From: Rugalucina vietnamica
Lineage: Eukaryota; Mollusca; Bivalvia; Lucinida; Lucinidae
Length of the DNA: 64,000 bases
Direction of reading: 5' to 3'
Assembly (NCBI GenBank): GCA_964017185.1
Contig: OZ024871.1
Span: 58,765,226 to 58,829,225 of the forward strand
The position numbers and the translations under genes are program-made. Positions within the stretch are counted from its first letter, which is position 1. Each line of letters opens with the position of its first letter. This document shows, piece by piece, positions 1 to 13,011 of the stretch. The notes beneath the pieces are model-generated. The model worked only from the letters and a program-made list of their open reading frames with translations. It was not told the origin of the DNA and made no database searches.

Positions 1-1390
1 ACAAAAATATTCAAAGATCTTCTTCTCTGAAACCACTTGGCCAATCAAAGCCAAATTTTATATGAAGCATCTATGGGAAGGGATCATCAATGTGTTTATA
101 AATAATCCAGGTCACATGACCGAGATGGCTTCCATGCCCATATATGGTAAAAACCTTTCAAAATTCTTCTTCTCCGGAACCACTGGACTGATTTCAACGA
201 AACTTGGCATGAAGCATCGGGGACTAGAGTACTACAATGTGCTTATAAATTATGACCTTTGGATGACCTTGACCTATTTTACGGCAAGGTCAACATAGGT
301 CGCCCATGCATTTGAATGGGGAAAATTGTTAAAATGTCATTTGAAAGGCAAATCTTGCAGGAAATGGGCAAATGGACTGAAGATAGGTAATTCTGAAAAA
401 AAAATGGACCCCAGGGGTTGGTCTGGCCCCACCCCGGGGCATTATACATGTATATTACAAAAATATTCAAAGATCTTCTCTGAAACCACATGGCCAATCA
501 AAGCCAAGTTTTATAGAAAGCATCTATAGGAAGGGGAAATCAATGTGTTTATAAATAATTCAGGTCACATGACCAAGATGGCCGCCATGCCCATATATGG
601 TAAAAACCCTTCAAAATTCTTCTTCTGAACCAATGGACCGATTTCAACAAAACTTGGCATGAACCATCGAGGACTGAAGTACTACAATGTGTTTATAAAT
701 TATGACCTTTGGATGACCTTACCTATTTTACAGCAAGGTCAACATAGGTCGCCAATGCACTTGAATGGGGAAAACTTTTAAAATGTCATTTAAAGTGAAA
801 GTCTTGCAGGAAATGGACAGTAGGACTGAATATTAATGATTCTGAAAAAAATTGGACCCCAGGGGCTCATTTGCCCCAGCCCTAGGGCATTATACATGTA
901 TATTACCATAATTACCATCTTCTCTGAAACCGCTTGGCCAATCAAAGCCAAATTTCATGTGAAGCATCTATAGAATGGGTGAATCATTGTGTATATAAAT
1001 AATCAAGGTCACATGACCAAGATGTCCGCCATGCCCATATATGGTATAAACCCTTCAAAAATCTTCTTCTCCGGAACCAGTGGACCGAATTCGAAGAAAC
1101 TTGGCATGAAGCTTCGATGACTCAAGTACTACAATGTATGTATAAATCATGACCCTGTGATGACCTTGACCTATTTTAAGGCAAGGTCAACATGGGTTGC
1201 CTATGTATTTGAATGGGTAAACTGTTAAAATGTCATTTGAAGGGAAAAACTTGTATGGACAGTATATTGATTATTCTGAAAAAATAATGGGCCAAGGACT
1301 TCGCCTGCCCCTATACTGGGACTATTTTCTATAACATTCATATATACAGCAGATCTCAGGTGAGCGTTACAGGACCATTGGTCCTCTGGT
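1..1390 (+). mobile_element. HINE-like element, family 1, core type A (left end outside window)
   Basis: The window opens inside a tandem array of units of roughly 450 bp. Each has the seam CTTCTCTGAAACC, a GGCCAATCAAAGCCAAA box, GGTCACATGACC-AAGATGG, CCATATATGG and CCTTGACCTATTTTACGGCAAGGTCA. The array ends with CTCAGGTGAGC, the palindrome AGGACCATTGGTCCT (1371-1385) and CTGGTT, the 3' end shared by all family-1 copies here. No coding capacity. Assignment to non-autonomous Helentrons rests on end structure; the 5' end is not in the window. Confidence 0.75.
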
Positions 1391-3113
1391 TGATTTTTCA
1401 CAAATCACAGACATTAAAAAAGGCCAATCACACATCACAGAAAAGGGTCCTGCCCCCCCTCAATGCATATTAAGAACACACATTAGAAATAGGATAAGGA
1501 CAAAAGCAGAATTTTATCAATTTTAGCAGTTACCTATCGGTATCTACATGGCCAAAATTCCATATACTAAGATAAAAATTTCACTTGAGTTGGACATCTT
1601 AAAGGTCATTTAGTTTGAAATTGTCACTCATATCAGACTATATTCCTATAAGTTCTCCTATATTTTGAAAATATTTCCTATATTTTTAGGAAAATTTGTT
1701 GCCGATGAATATAATAGTAAATAGCAGTGCTCTGATATTCTTTATTTTTTAAGATAAAATCATATTCATACTGTGTATTAAATAGTACATAAAAATTAAT
1801 GGTCATTATGTCACGCCTTAGTTAGGGTAACTTTTAAGTCCAAAGCATGTCCCATTTTCATAACAGATAAATTATATATCCTAGTTTCTATGAAAGTTGT
1901 CATGTTTTTATATATTTTTTTTTATTTTTTATTTTTTTTTTATCTGTTTTCTTTCTTCCTTTGCCTTAATTTGCAACTGTACAGTGTACAATTGATCCCA
2001 GGAAAGGCTGAGATCACAGAAGACAAAGGTATGTACTCTAGAGCTTCTGGGGGGCCTAGGCGGCCCCTAAACCCCCGCCTAATTACATATAGTACATGTA
2101 TTAAAAACATTCGGTTTCTACATTATGGACTAATTTCAGCTAAGATTCGGAGTTGTGGATTTATTTTACCTTTGAGAAAGAATATGATAACTCACTCTTT
2201 CACTATTATAAATGATCAGTGTGAAAATTATAAGTAGCTCTAAAGATGTAGAGAAAAAGTTGACCTTAATTTTCTATTTATTCTTTGTATATATATATTT
2301 TCAATGAAAAAGCCCGTATTTTGCCAAAAGAATGCCTTTATATACAAAAAAAAAACTTTAATTCTGTGAGAGTCAGCTAATGGGCCTGTGTGGTATCACC
2401 ATCTTGCATAATGCTTCATCAAAAATCATCACATGAATGGTCACCTGTCTGGATTGTGATGCTTTGGAACTGAATGGTTACTTTATCTAGATATTTTAGA
2501 CATTAATTAATGTAGAAAAAGTGAGTGTGGAGGTAAGGATTGTTAGTATAAGAGCATAGAATGAAGCGATTTTCACGATAAAACTCCTATATTTTTCCCT
2601 TAAAATGAGCCAAAACCTCCTATATTTCCTTGAAAAATTTCCTATATAAACTCCTATATTTTTTACAAGACTTGGTTGACAGCCTGGTAGAAATAACCTG
2701 TATATCAGTTGCGTTTTTAATGGTTTTAAGTATATTAGTTAGGAATCATGATTTTCATTGTTTATTTCTACATTATTGGTTTGAAAATACATGAAGTCAA
2801 TAATTTTATCTAATGAGGTATAGGGACTCTTAGAATTTGTACCAGGACCCTCAAAAATCCCAAGGACTCCTGGAATGTAAAGAATGAAAACCCTGTCAGT
2901 TAAATGATAAGTATTTTGCATGCTTTCTAGTTTCTAGTAATCGGAGTTGATTGCTTTTACACGTTCATTCTTGTAATGTTATGGCAAAATTACTTCAAAA
3001 TTTTGTAGGAGCATACGGAAGGCATTCTTAATCTTTTTGGATGGCAGTTACGGAAAATTAGTGGAAAATGGCAGCCTTGTCTCTTTTAGTTTGACAATCA
3101 AACCATTTTGAAA
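1391..3113. other. Unassigned AT-rich interval
   Basis: No convincing gene. It holds long T runs and several copies of a CTCCTATATTT-type motif (around 1640-1690 and 2580-2665), which suggests an old degraded element. One exon-like segment (1985-2028) is listed separately. Confidence 0.5.
1985..2028 (+). other. Candidate 44-bp internal exon
   Basis: A strong pyrimidine tract (about 1940-1970) precedes TACAG at 1984. The 44-nt segment is then followed by an excellent donor, AAG|GTATGT. One frame is open and reads VQLIPGKAEITEDK, ending in phase 1. That phase would be compatible with the first VDAC exon at 25,391, but the residues do not resemble a VDAC N-terminus, so it more likely belongs to another gene or is fortuitous. 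No flanking exons were recognised. Confidence 0.22.
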
Positions 3114-5269
3114 ACAAGTAGCCCAAGGGCAACGATCACTCACCTGAGAGTCAACAAGTACAGTCACTGGACAAAGTGATTTTTTTTTTTTTTTACCCTA
3201 AATGGGTATGACGGCCATCTTGGTAATGTTTCAGGTCTATGGCTGCAATAGTTACCATAGTATCATTGGTCCTGTAAATGCTTACCTGAGACCTAGTTGT
3301 CACTTTTCTCCATGTTTGCCTATGTTTGCAAAATTGACCTTGACCTAAATTAATCACATACCTTCATCTACTCTATTAGTTGTTTGCATCTACCACTTTT
3401 CAGGTCTCAGGCTGCATTTAGTTTACAAAATATCCATTGTTTTCACTTTTTCCTATGTAAAAGCCTATGTTTCCAAAATTGACCTTGCCGTAAAATAGAT
3501 CAAGGTCATCCTAGGATCATCATTTTATCAAACTATCATGGACTGGAGTCCCAAATGCTACATACCAAGTTTTGTGAAAATCGGTCTGCTGGATTTGGAG
3601 AAGAAGATTTTTGAGTGGTTTTTACCATATATGGGCGCGGCGGCCATCATGGTCATGTGACCTAGATTTCCGGATCAGACTTTTGTTACCCCTACCCAGG
3701 GATGCTCCACATAAAATTTCAGTTTGATTGGCCATGCGGTTTCAGAGAAGATCTTTAAAAAGTGTGTATAGACGACAGATCGGCCATGGTCAAGAGATGA
3801 CCTTGACCTAAATTAATCACATACTTTCATTAGTTGTTTTGCATCTACCACTTTTCAGGTCTCAGGCTGCAATAGTTTTCAAAAAAATTTTCACTTTTTC
3901 CCATGTAAAAGCCTATGTTTCCAAAATTGACCTTGATGTAAAATAGCTCAAGGTCATCCTAGGGTCTTTATTTGATCAAACTTTGATGGGCTGGAGTCCC
4001 AAATGCTACATACCAAGTTTCATGAAAATCGGCCTGCCCGTTCTGGAGAAGATTTTTGAGTGGTTTTTACCATATATGGGAGTGGCGACCATCTTGGTCA
4101 TGTGACCCAGATTTCGCAATCAGATTTTCATCCCCACTACCCAGGGATGCTCTACATAAAATTTCACTTTGATTGTCCAAGTGGTTTCAGAGAAGAAGAT
4201 CTTTGAAAAGTGTGTATGGATGGCAGACCCTTCAAGGTCAAGAGATGACCTTGGCCTAAATTAATCATATACCTTCATCTACTCCATTAGTTGTTTGCAT
4301 CTACCACTTTTCAGGTCTCAGGCTGCAATAGTTTTCAAAAAATTGCAATTTTCCGCTTTTCGTCTTTTAAGTCAATGGAAACTTTAAGTTGCCAAAGCAA
4401 CTTAAGTAGTGGGACAAGGACAATTAAGAACACAAACTTTGTAGAGGCTAATATCATAAGCATGTATGCAAAGTTTCAGCTTCATCCGCCTTACAGCTTC
4501 TGAGAAGAAAATTTTTGAATATTTTTTCGAAAATTTACCCTTTACGTTGCTATAGCAACCAAAAGAATAAAGTGATTTTGACAAAAGTTGCCTAAAATGG
4601 GGAGGACTACTCAATAAATATTTATGTAAAAACAAAATTTCAATATCCTCAATGAAACGGCAGAAATTGCAAATTTCCACTTTTTGCCTTATAAGTCAAT
4701 GGAAACTTCAAGTTACCATAGCAACCAAAATAGTTGGACAAAGACAATAAAAAAAAAACTTTATACAGGCTAATGTCATAAGCATGTATGCTAAATTTCA
4801 GCTTCATCCCCCATACGGCTTCTGAGAAGAAGATTTTAGAATATTTTTTTTTTCTAGAATTTACCCTTTATGTTGCTATAGCAACAAACCTTTATGTTGC
4901 TATAGCAACAAAACGAAGATAGTGATTTTTACAAAAGTTGCCTTAAACGTGAAGGACTACTTACTTTAATAAACATTTATGTAAAAACAAAATTCGAATA
5001 TCCCCAGCCTGACAACGGAAAATGCCAATTTCCACTTTTTCTCCATACAAGTCAATGGAAACTTCAAGTTGCCATAGCAACCAGAGTACTTATCCAATCG
5101 AAATAAAAAACACAAATATTCGTTCCCCCCACCTGTAGATGCTATATGTGAAATATGAAAAGATTCGGCCTGGCAGCTCGTTTGAAAATGTTGACGACGG
5201 ACGACGCACGGACGCCGGCTCTACCACTGTACTATAAGCTCACCTGTGAGCCTACGGCTCAGGTGAGCT
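3114..5269 (-). mobile_element. HINE-like element, family 1, complete, reverse orientation
   Basis: Read on the minus strand it starts at 5269 with AGCTCACCTGAGCC, immediately followed by its inverted copy GGCTCACAGGTGAGCT and a GTCC-rich minisatellite (5190-5220). It ends near 3114 with the alternative 3' terminus: CTCTCAGGTGAG, then a GCCCTTGGGC hairpin and TACTTGTT. The flank beyond the 5' tip is a run of T on the minus strand (A run at 5270-5280), fitting insertion into T/T. Core units include the CCATATATGG box (3627 and 4070) and, further right, a unit with GTTGCTATAGCAAC palindromes at about 4550 and 4870-4910. Confidence 0.8.
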
Positions 5270-5278
5270 AAAAAAAAA

Positions 5279-5600
5279 AAATGAATACAGCCAGAAGTTT
5301 TTGTTTGTTTGAATTGATGCTTTACATTCCAGTCAACTGCTAAGGTCATGTCAACTCCATTTTATGGGACTTTTACCCAAAATGAGGATGTCATGACATC
5401 CAACAAGTGCTTGAAATATAACCATCCAACTAAGCCACAAAAGGTTTATACGTACAAATGGTTTGACTTGAACCACTTTTTCTGGGCAGGCTGAGACCTA
5501 AGCGGTTAATCAGTCATTAGATGGTCAGTCAGTAGTGTATAAGCTTTGCCTGGAGGCACAAGCAGCCCATCCATTTCTTTAGGCCGCAATGGGCAAGGGG
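5279..5600 (+). repeat. Dispersed ~320-bp repeat, copy 1
   Basis: Aligns by eye with 33,143-33,460 over its length. Shared blocks include AGGATGTCATGACA, GGTTTGACTTGAACCACTTT and AAGCTTTGCCTGGAGG. The copies are clearly homologous but diverged. Probably an old SINE-like or other interspersed repeat; no promoter boxes or target duplication were recognised. Confidence 0.6.
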
Positions 5601-5883
5601 CCCAGATGTCTGCGTTTCTTTAGATCTTTCAACATGAGAAATCACAGTCTGCTGTGATTTGTCTATTTTGAGATTTTCAGCAATAAGTGACTGTACATAC
5701 AAATTTCAAAGAAATGCTCTACTGTAGCAGCCAGTGAGTGAGAGGATTTTGAAAATTGGAGTAAAAATGAGGGATTTCCAAAAATGTTGGATTGTTTCTA
5801 TAGTATTGGGGCTTTCTCAAAAAGTTTTCAGAATCAAAAAGTTAGAGTTCAAAACTCCCAAGTTGGAGTAATAAATGGAGAAC

Positions 5884-6356
5884 TCTGGCATCGGTTTGGT
5901 CAGATTCTGTCAATTCTTTCTCAAGATATTGAGTGGAAACTATATTCTGATGTCAATCAAGGGCCGTTACTCCGTCTAAAGATTGTGAAAAAAAACAGGC
6001 AACAATTCCAAGCTAGACCACGTCATTATTGATGTGCATACAAAATTTGGTCAGATTCTGTAAATTCGTTCTCAAGATATTGAGCTGAAACAAGATTCTG
6101 ACGTCAATCAAGGGCCGTAACTCCGTCAAAGTTTAGCGAAAAATGACGGGCAACAATCCCAAGCTAGATCTTGTCAATGTTGATGTGCATACAAAATTTG
6201 GTCTGATTCTATCAATTTGTTCTTGAGATATTGAATTCTGAAGTCAATAAGGGCCGTAATTCCGTCAAATTATGAGAAAAATGATAGGCAACAATCCCAA
6301 GCTAGATCTTATCAATATTGATGTGCAAACAAAATTTGGTCAGATTTTGTCAAATG
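5884..6356 (+). repeat. Tandem repeat, ~151-bp unit
   Basis: About three copies of a unit containing GATGTGCATACAAAATTTGGTC, TTCTCAAGATATTGAG and CAATCAAGGGCCGTAACTCC. GATGTGCAT recurs at 6031 and 6182, with a shortened third spacing at 6320. The array is split by the transposon at 6357-15,912 and resumes at 15,913 with GGTTCTCAAGATATTGAGTGG. Confidence 0.75.
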
Positions 6357-6520
6357 CAGGGTTCCCACGGGCACTGGAAAACCTGGAAAACATGGAAAAT
6401 GGCTAAAACAAATTCCATGCATGGAAAAGTCATGGAATTTGAAAAATTATGAAATATCATGGAAAAATCATGGAATTTTGTTATAAAATGCCAGTTTGGA
6501 TGTCTTTGGGATTCATTTTT

Positions 6521-9497
6521 AGCTCACCTGAGCCAAAGGCTCACAGGTGAGCTTATAGGATAGGCAGGCATCCGTTTTCCGTCCGTCGTCCGTCGTCCGT
6601 CCGTCGTCCGTCCACAATTTCAAAGAAGAATATTTCTGAAGATAGTAGGCCGATCTTGATCAAATTTAATGTGAACCATAATTGGGTTGGGGGATTGATG
6701 GCATTAGGTTTTGGAGCAGATTGTATCAAAATTGTGGTTTCCATGGCAACAGATAGGTCCCATAGACTTACAATGGGAAAAACTAAAAAAATCTTCTTCT
6801 CTGAAACCACTAGGCCCACAGCTTTGATATTTGGTATGTAGCAATGGCTAATGGTCCTCTACATAAATTGTGCCATTCATGCCCCTGGGGTCAAATTTGG
6901 CCACGCCCCGGGGGGTCGATAGTCTCCATAGACTTACTATGGGAAAAAAATTAAAAAATCTTCTTCTCTGAAACCACAGGGCCCACAGCTTTGATATTTG
7001 GTATGTGGCAATGGCTAATGGTCCTCTACATAAATTGTGCCAGCCATGCCCCTGGGGTCAAATTTGGCCACGCCCCGGGGGTGGATAGTTTCCATAGACT
7101 TACAATTGGAAAAACTAAAAAAATCTTCTTCTCTGAAACCACTAGGCCCACAGCTTTGATATTTGGTATGTAGCAATGGCTAATGGTCCTCTACATAAAT
7201 TGTGCCATTCATGCCCCTGGGGTCAAATTTGGCCACGCCCAGGGGGTTGATAGTCTCCATAGACTTACTATGGGAAAAGAAAAAAAAAAAATCTTCTTCT
7301 CTGAAACCACCGGGCCCACAGCTTTGATATTTTGTAGTTGGCAATGGCTAATGGTCCTCTACATAAATTGTGCCATTCATGCCCCTGGAGTCAAATTTGG
7401 CCACGTCCCGGGGGTTGATAGTCTCCATAGACTTACTATGGGAAAAAAATAAAAAAAATCTTCTTCTCTGAAACCACAGGGCCCACAGCTTTGATATTTT
7501 GTATGTGGCAATGGCGAATGGTCCTCTACATAAATTGTGCCAATCATGTCCCCGGGGTCAAATTTGGCCACGCCCCGGGGGTTGATAGTCTCCATAGACC
7601 TACAATATGAAAAACTAAAAAAATCTTCTCTGAAACCACTAGGCCCACAGCTTTGATATTTGGTATGTAGCAATGGCTAATGGTCCTCTACACAAATTGT
7701 GCCATTCATGCCCCTGGGGTCAAATTTGGCCACGCCCCGGGGGTTGATAGTCTCCATAGACTTACTATGGGAAAAAAATTAAAAAATCTTCTTCTCTGAA
7801 ACCACTAGGCCCACAGCTTTGATATTTGGTATGTAGCAATGGCTAATGGTCCTCTACATAAATTGTTCCATTCATGCCCCTTGGGTCAAATTTGGCCAGG
7901 CCCCGGAGGTTGATAGTCTCAATAGACTTGCTATGGGAAAAAAATCAAAAATCTTCTTCTCTGAAACCACAGGGCACACAGCTTTGATATTTTGTATGTG
8001 GCAATTGCTAACGGTCCTCTACATAAATTGTGCCAGCCATGCCCCTGGGGTCAAATTTGGCCACGCCCCGGGGGTAGATAGTCTCCATAGACTTACAATG
8101 GGAAAAACTAACAAAAATCTTCTTCTCTGAAACCAAAAGGCCCAGAGCTTCTATATTTTGTATGTAGCAATGTTTGGTAGTCCCCATTATAAATTGTGCC
8201 AGTTATGCCCCTGGGTCAAATTTGGCCATGTCCCGGGGGTCAATAGTGTCCATGCCAGGGATTCAGTTTGGCGTCGGCCCTCGGACATAGTCCGGAACAA
8301 ATTCTAGATGTCCGGGAGCAAGCTGGTCAGGTCGGACATTTTGTCCGAGAGCATTTTCGTCAATGCACCGTTTTTGATCTGTTAAGATTATCGCTGATTG
8401 GTCAGAATTTCGAGCGGGTGTCTTCCCTAGACTGGTATTATTTTTTTACCTGCTCAAATCTCATACCGAGAGAGATAATATGACAAGCTCATGACACAGT
8501 CAAACGCTTCTTTAACGCTGCTTTTCATTGGTTGTCAGAGAGAGAATGGGCTTGCGCAGTAGAGATGCTACTTTCTGTTTCGCCTTTGCAAACAGTCGGC
8601 CATTTCAAGGCCCATTTCTTTCAATTTTGTTTTACTTTGTCTGTAAATTGTATGGCTGATCAATTTGGTGGCCGACTCAAAGGTTCTTAGTGTCAAAAAA
8701 CGATCCAAATTGCACCCAAAAAGATCGTTCAGGCATGTACAGTAGACAGGCATCTGATTCTGATAAAGTTGGGAGAGTGGGTCGTGACCTAAAATACTTC
8801 GTTTGAATGTGCAAAATACATTATAACCTTCTATTAGCCGCTATTTTAGCATTCAATAGACCTGTAATTGTGTAACCTTGCATAATCCCTGCTTCAAATG
8901 CATTTTCCAGGCTTAAATATCCAAATTTGCTCAAATTTTCTCTGCAAATTTACGTGAAATATTACACAATGTTGTTGTTGTATATTGATATTCTGCCAGT
9001 AGTGACACACCTCCAACTGGACTTTTTTCCTTGGGACTTATTTACAGGGGAAATATGGTGCTTTTCTCATCAATCTATTTACTATCACAGATGTAGACCC
9101 AACACCAACCATACCCCACAAGGCCATACCCCCACCCCACCCCCACAATTTTTTTTCATCATTCTTAGTTTACCAAACTCAAATTACTTCTGATCAAGTT
9201 TGGAGTTCATGGTGATAATGATAATTTAATACTAAGTTCCCTATCAACTCTATTGTAACAAAGTGTTTCCACCCCCTCTCCCCCCCAAAAAAGTATTTTT
9301 TTTTGTCCGGAAGAAATGAAAAATGTCCGACTGAAATGGATGGCGTCTGGCCAAAGTGGCCGGACAGAAATTTAGTCCAGCAAAATCACTGAATTCATGC
9401 ATAGGCTTTCATTGGTCGATTCTCAATTAATTTAAATCTCATGAGCTTACAATGTGATAATCTCATAGGTGAGCTACAGGACCAATGGTCCTCTAGT
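6521..9497 (+). mobile_element. HINE-like element, family 1, core type B, with an internal insertion
   Basis: Starts AGCTCACCTGAGCCAAAGG after TTTTT, with its subterminal inverted copy, then a CGTCC minisatellite (6578-6610). The core is about nine units of roughly 165 bp. Each contains GTCCTCTACATAAATTGTGCC, CCCCTGGGGTCAAATTTGGCC, CCATAGACTTAC and AAATCTTCTTCTCTGAAACCAC. It ends TCATAGGTGAGC, AGGACCAATGGTCCT, CTAGTT. The 3' part is interrupted by a 1.14-kb insert at 8256-9396. Non-coding. Confidence 0.82.
8256..9396. mobile_element. 1.14-kb insertion with GTCCG-rich ends
   Basis: The related element at 9543-15,707 has uninterrupted TAGTGTCCATGCATAGACTTTC at the equivalent site (about 15,598), so the insert boundaries are clear. 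ATGC occurs on both sides (8252-8255 and 9397-9400) as a possible 4-bp duplication. The ends are loosely inverted (GGATTCAGT versus GAATTCAGT). Both subterminal regions carry many GTCCG/CGGAC motifs (8275-8350 and 9305-9375), typical of transposase-binding arrays. No transposase frame; superfamily not determined. Confidence 0.6.
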
Positions 9498-11778
9498 TTC
9501 CTCGCTCGCTTGATAAGTATTGATAAATAAAGTTCTGTTTTTAGCTCACCTGAGCCGAAGGCTCACAGGTGAGCTTATAGGATAGGCAGGCATTCGTCGT
9601 CCGTTCGTCGTCCGTCCGTCCACAATTTCAAAGAAGAATATTTCTGAAGCTAGTAGGCCGATCTTGATCAAATTTAATGTGAACCATAATTGGGTTGGGG
9701 GATTGATGGCATTAGGTTTTGGAGCAGATTGTATCAAAATTGTGGTTTCCATGGCAACAGATAGGTCCCATAGACTTAACAATGGGAAAAACTAAAAAAA
9801 TCTTCTTCTCTGAAACCACTAGGCCCACAGCTTTGATATTTGGTATGTAGCATTGGCTAATGGTCCTCTACATAAATTGTGCCATTCATGCCCCTATGGT
9901 CAAATTTGGCCACGCCCCGGGGGGTCGATAGTCTCCATAGACTTACTACGGGAAAAAAATTAAAAAATCTTCTGCTCTGAAACCACAGGGCCCACAGCTT
10001 TGATATTTGGTATGTGGCAATGGCTAATGGTCCTCTACATAAATTGTGCCAGCCATGCCCCTGGGGTGAAATTTGGCCACGCCCCGGGGGTGGATAGTCT
10101 CCATAGACTTACAATTGGAAAAACTAAAAAAATCTTCTTCTCTGAAACCACTAGGCCCACAGCTTTGATATTTTGTATGTAGCAATGGCTAATGGTCCTC
10201 TACATAAATTGTGCCATTCATGCCCCTGGGGTCAAATTTGGCAAAGCCCCGGGGGGTTGATAGTCTCCATAGACTTACTATGGGAAAAGAATTCAAAAAT
10301 CTTCTTCTCTGAAACCACAGGGCCCACAGCTTTGATATTTTTAGCTCACCTGAGCCGTTAGGCTCACAAGGTGAGCTTATAGGATGGCCATGATCCGGCG
10401 TCCGTCCGTCGTCCGTCCGTCCGTCCACAATTTCAAAGATCTTCTTCTCTGAAACCGCTTGGCCAACCAAAGCCAAATTTTATATGAAGCATCTATAGGA
10501 AGGGGGAACCAATGTATATATAAGAAATCCAGGTCACATGACCAAGATGGCCGCCATGCCCATATATGGTAAAAACCCTTCAAAAATCTTCTTCTTCAGA
10601 ACCGGTGGACTGATTTCAACCAAACTTGGCATGAAGCATCGATGGCTCAAGCACTACAATGTATATATAAATCATGACCCTGTGATGACCTTGACCTGTT
10701 TTATGGCAAGGTCAACATAGGTCGCCAATGCATTTGAATGGGGAAAACTTTTAAAATGTCATTTAAAGTCAAAGTCTTGCAGGAAATGGGCAGTAGGACT
10801 GAATATTAATGATTCTGAAAAAAATTGGACCCTAGGGGCTCATATGCCCCCACCCCGGGGCAATATACATGTATATTACCATAATATTCAAACATCATCT
10901 CCTCTGAAACCGCTTGGCCAATCAAAGCCAAATTTTATGTGAAGCATCAATAGGAAGAGGTAATTATTAAATGTATATATAAATAATCAAGGTCACATGA
11001 CCAAGATGGCCGCAATGCCCATATATGGTAAAAACCCTTCAAAAATCTTCTTCTCAAGAACTGGTGGATCGATTTCAAAAAAACTTGGCATGAAGCATCG
11101 ATGGCTCAAGTACTACAATGTGTATATAAATCATGACCCTGTGATGACCTTGACCTTTTTTACGGCAAGGTCAACATAGGTCGCTAATGCAATTAAATAG
11201 GGAAAACTTTTAAAATGTCAATTAAAGTGAAAGTCTTGCAGGAAATGGGCAGTAGGACTGAATATTAATGATTTTGACAAAAATTGGACCCCAGGGGCTC
11301 ATCTGCCCCCACCCCGGGGCAATATACATGTATATTACCATAATATTCAAACATCTTCTCCTCTGAAACCGCATAGCGAATCAAAGCCAAATTTTATGTG
11401 AAGCATCTATGGAATGGGGGAATTGATGTATATATAAATTATCTAGTTCACATGACCAAGATGGCTGCCATGCCCATATATGGTAAAAACCTTCAAAAAT
11501 CTTCTTCTCCGAATCTGGTGGACCGATTTCAAAGAAACTTGGCATGAAGCACCAATGGCTGAAGTACTACAATGTGTATATAAATCATGACCCTGTGGTG
11601 ACCTTGACCTATTTTACGACTAGGTCAACATAGGTCGCCAATGCATTGGAATGGGGAAAACTTTTAAAAAGTCATTTGAGGTGAAAATCTTGCAGGAAAT
11701 GGGTAGTAGGACTAATGATTCTGAAAAAAAAATTGGACCTTAGGGCTCATATGTCCACACCCCGGGGCAATATACATG

Positions 11779-12530
11779 TTTGTTATATGACTGAAGGAAT
11801 TCCTGTCTCCTGATTGGCTCATTTAGTATTAATAAATCCTTATATTTCTCTGAAACCAGACCAAACTCATGAAAACCAGATCAACCCAGTTCCTGGAGGT
11901 TAATTATTTTGACAGGTTTTCTATATTAACCTCCAAAATCTATATTATGCTCCTGAGTACCCAAAAATAGTACCAGCATGAAATCAACATGGGCTTCATG
12001 AAATTGACATGATTTGATGTATGTGTTTAAAACCTGCCAATTAGCTATAAATAACTATGAACTCATTTCAGTTTATGAAATCTACATGCTTTGCAGTAGC
12101 ACACTAATACAGGTAAACAAAGCACTAGATAATGAGGTGTATTTGGTGATAATTAAGGGATAATTTTGTTTATTTTTCATAAGAACCTATGTTGTTGGTA
12201 CCCATAAGAATTGCCTCATCATGGTGATTCTTAGGAGTACCATTAACATATGTTTTATCAAGAACTAACAAAATTATCCTTCAAGCATAATCAATTGTTC
12301 CGCATTGTCTAGCCTTCTTAACATCTGATTTGATTTGTTTATTTGTTATAAGATAAACATTAAAACACTTGAAAAGTCATATAACAAAACAGTTATTGAC
12401 TTCAATTTCGGTAGATATAAGGATTTATCTACCCTCAAAAGTGATATTCACCTTGGCCTCCGGCCTCGGTGAATATCACTTTTTCAGGTAGATAAATCCT
12501 TATATCTACCGAAATTGAAGTCAATAATTG
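11779..12530. mobile_element. Palindromic insert inside the 10,343 element
   Basis: It interrupts a unit between ATATACATG and TATAATATTACC. The left tip TGTTATATGACT is matched by AGTCATATAACA at about 12,376-12,387. To its right is a large foldback (about 12,390-12,530): arms running from GTTATTGACTTCAATTTCGG to GTAGATAAGG-like sequence, then GTGATATTCACC, a short CCTCCGGCCTC centre, GGTGAATATCAC and the complementary arm. Probably one or two stacked MITE-like elements; no target duplication was resolved and there is no coding sequence. Confidence 0.6.
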
Positions 12531-13011
12531 TATAATATTACCATAATATTCAAACATCTTCTCCTCTGAAACCACTAGGCCAATTGAAGCCAAATTTTAT
12601 GTGACACATCTATAGGATGGGGGAACCAATGTATATATTAATAATGTAGGTCACATGACCAAGATGGCCGCCATGCCCATATATGGTAAAAACCCTTCAA
12701 ATATCTTTTTCTCTGAAACCAATCGATTGATTTCAATGAAACTTGGTGTGAAGCATTCATGGCTAAAGTACTACAATAGATATATAAATCATGACCCTGT
12801 GATAACCTTGACCAAGTTTATGGCAAGGTCAACATGGGTTGCCCATGCATTTGAATGGGAAAAACTGTTAAAATGTCATTTGAAGGGAAAAGCCAGCAAG
12901 AAATTGGTAAATGGACAGAATATTGATTATTCTGAAAAAAGGAAAACGGCCAAAGGTCTTCATAAGCCCCTGTACTGGGGTTAAATACCATAATATTCAA
13001 ACATGTTTATT

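Noticed and set aside
6656..8130. Serial short open frames with similar peptides (KIFFSETT..PTALIF)
   Set aside because: They are translations of successive core units of the HINE-like element and have no constant frame or start; not genes.
6800..8150. CRISPR-like array of regularly spaced repeats
   Set aside because: The whole ~165-bp unit is repeated, with no unique spacers between short repeats; it is the core of a transposon in a eukaryotic genome.
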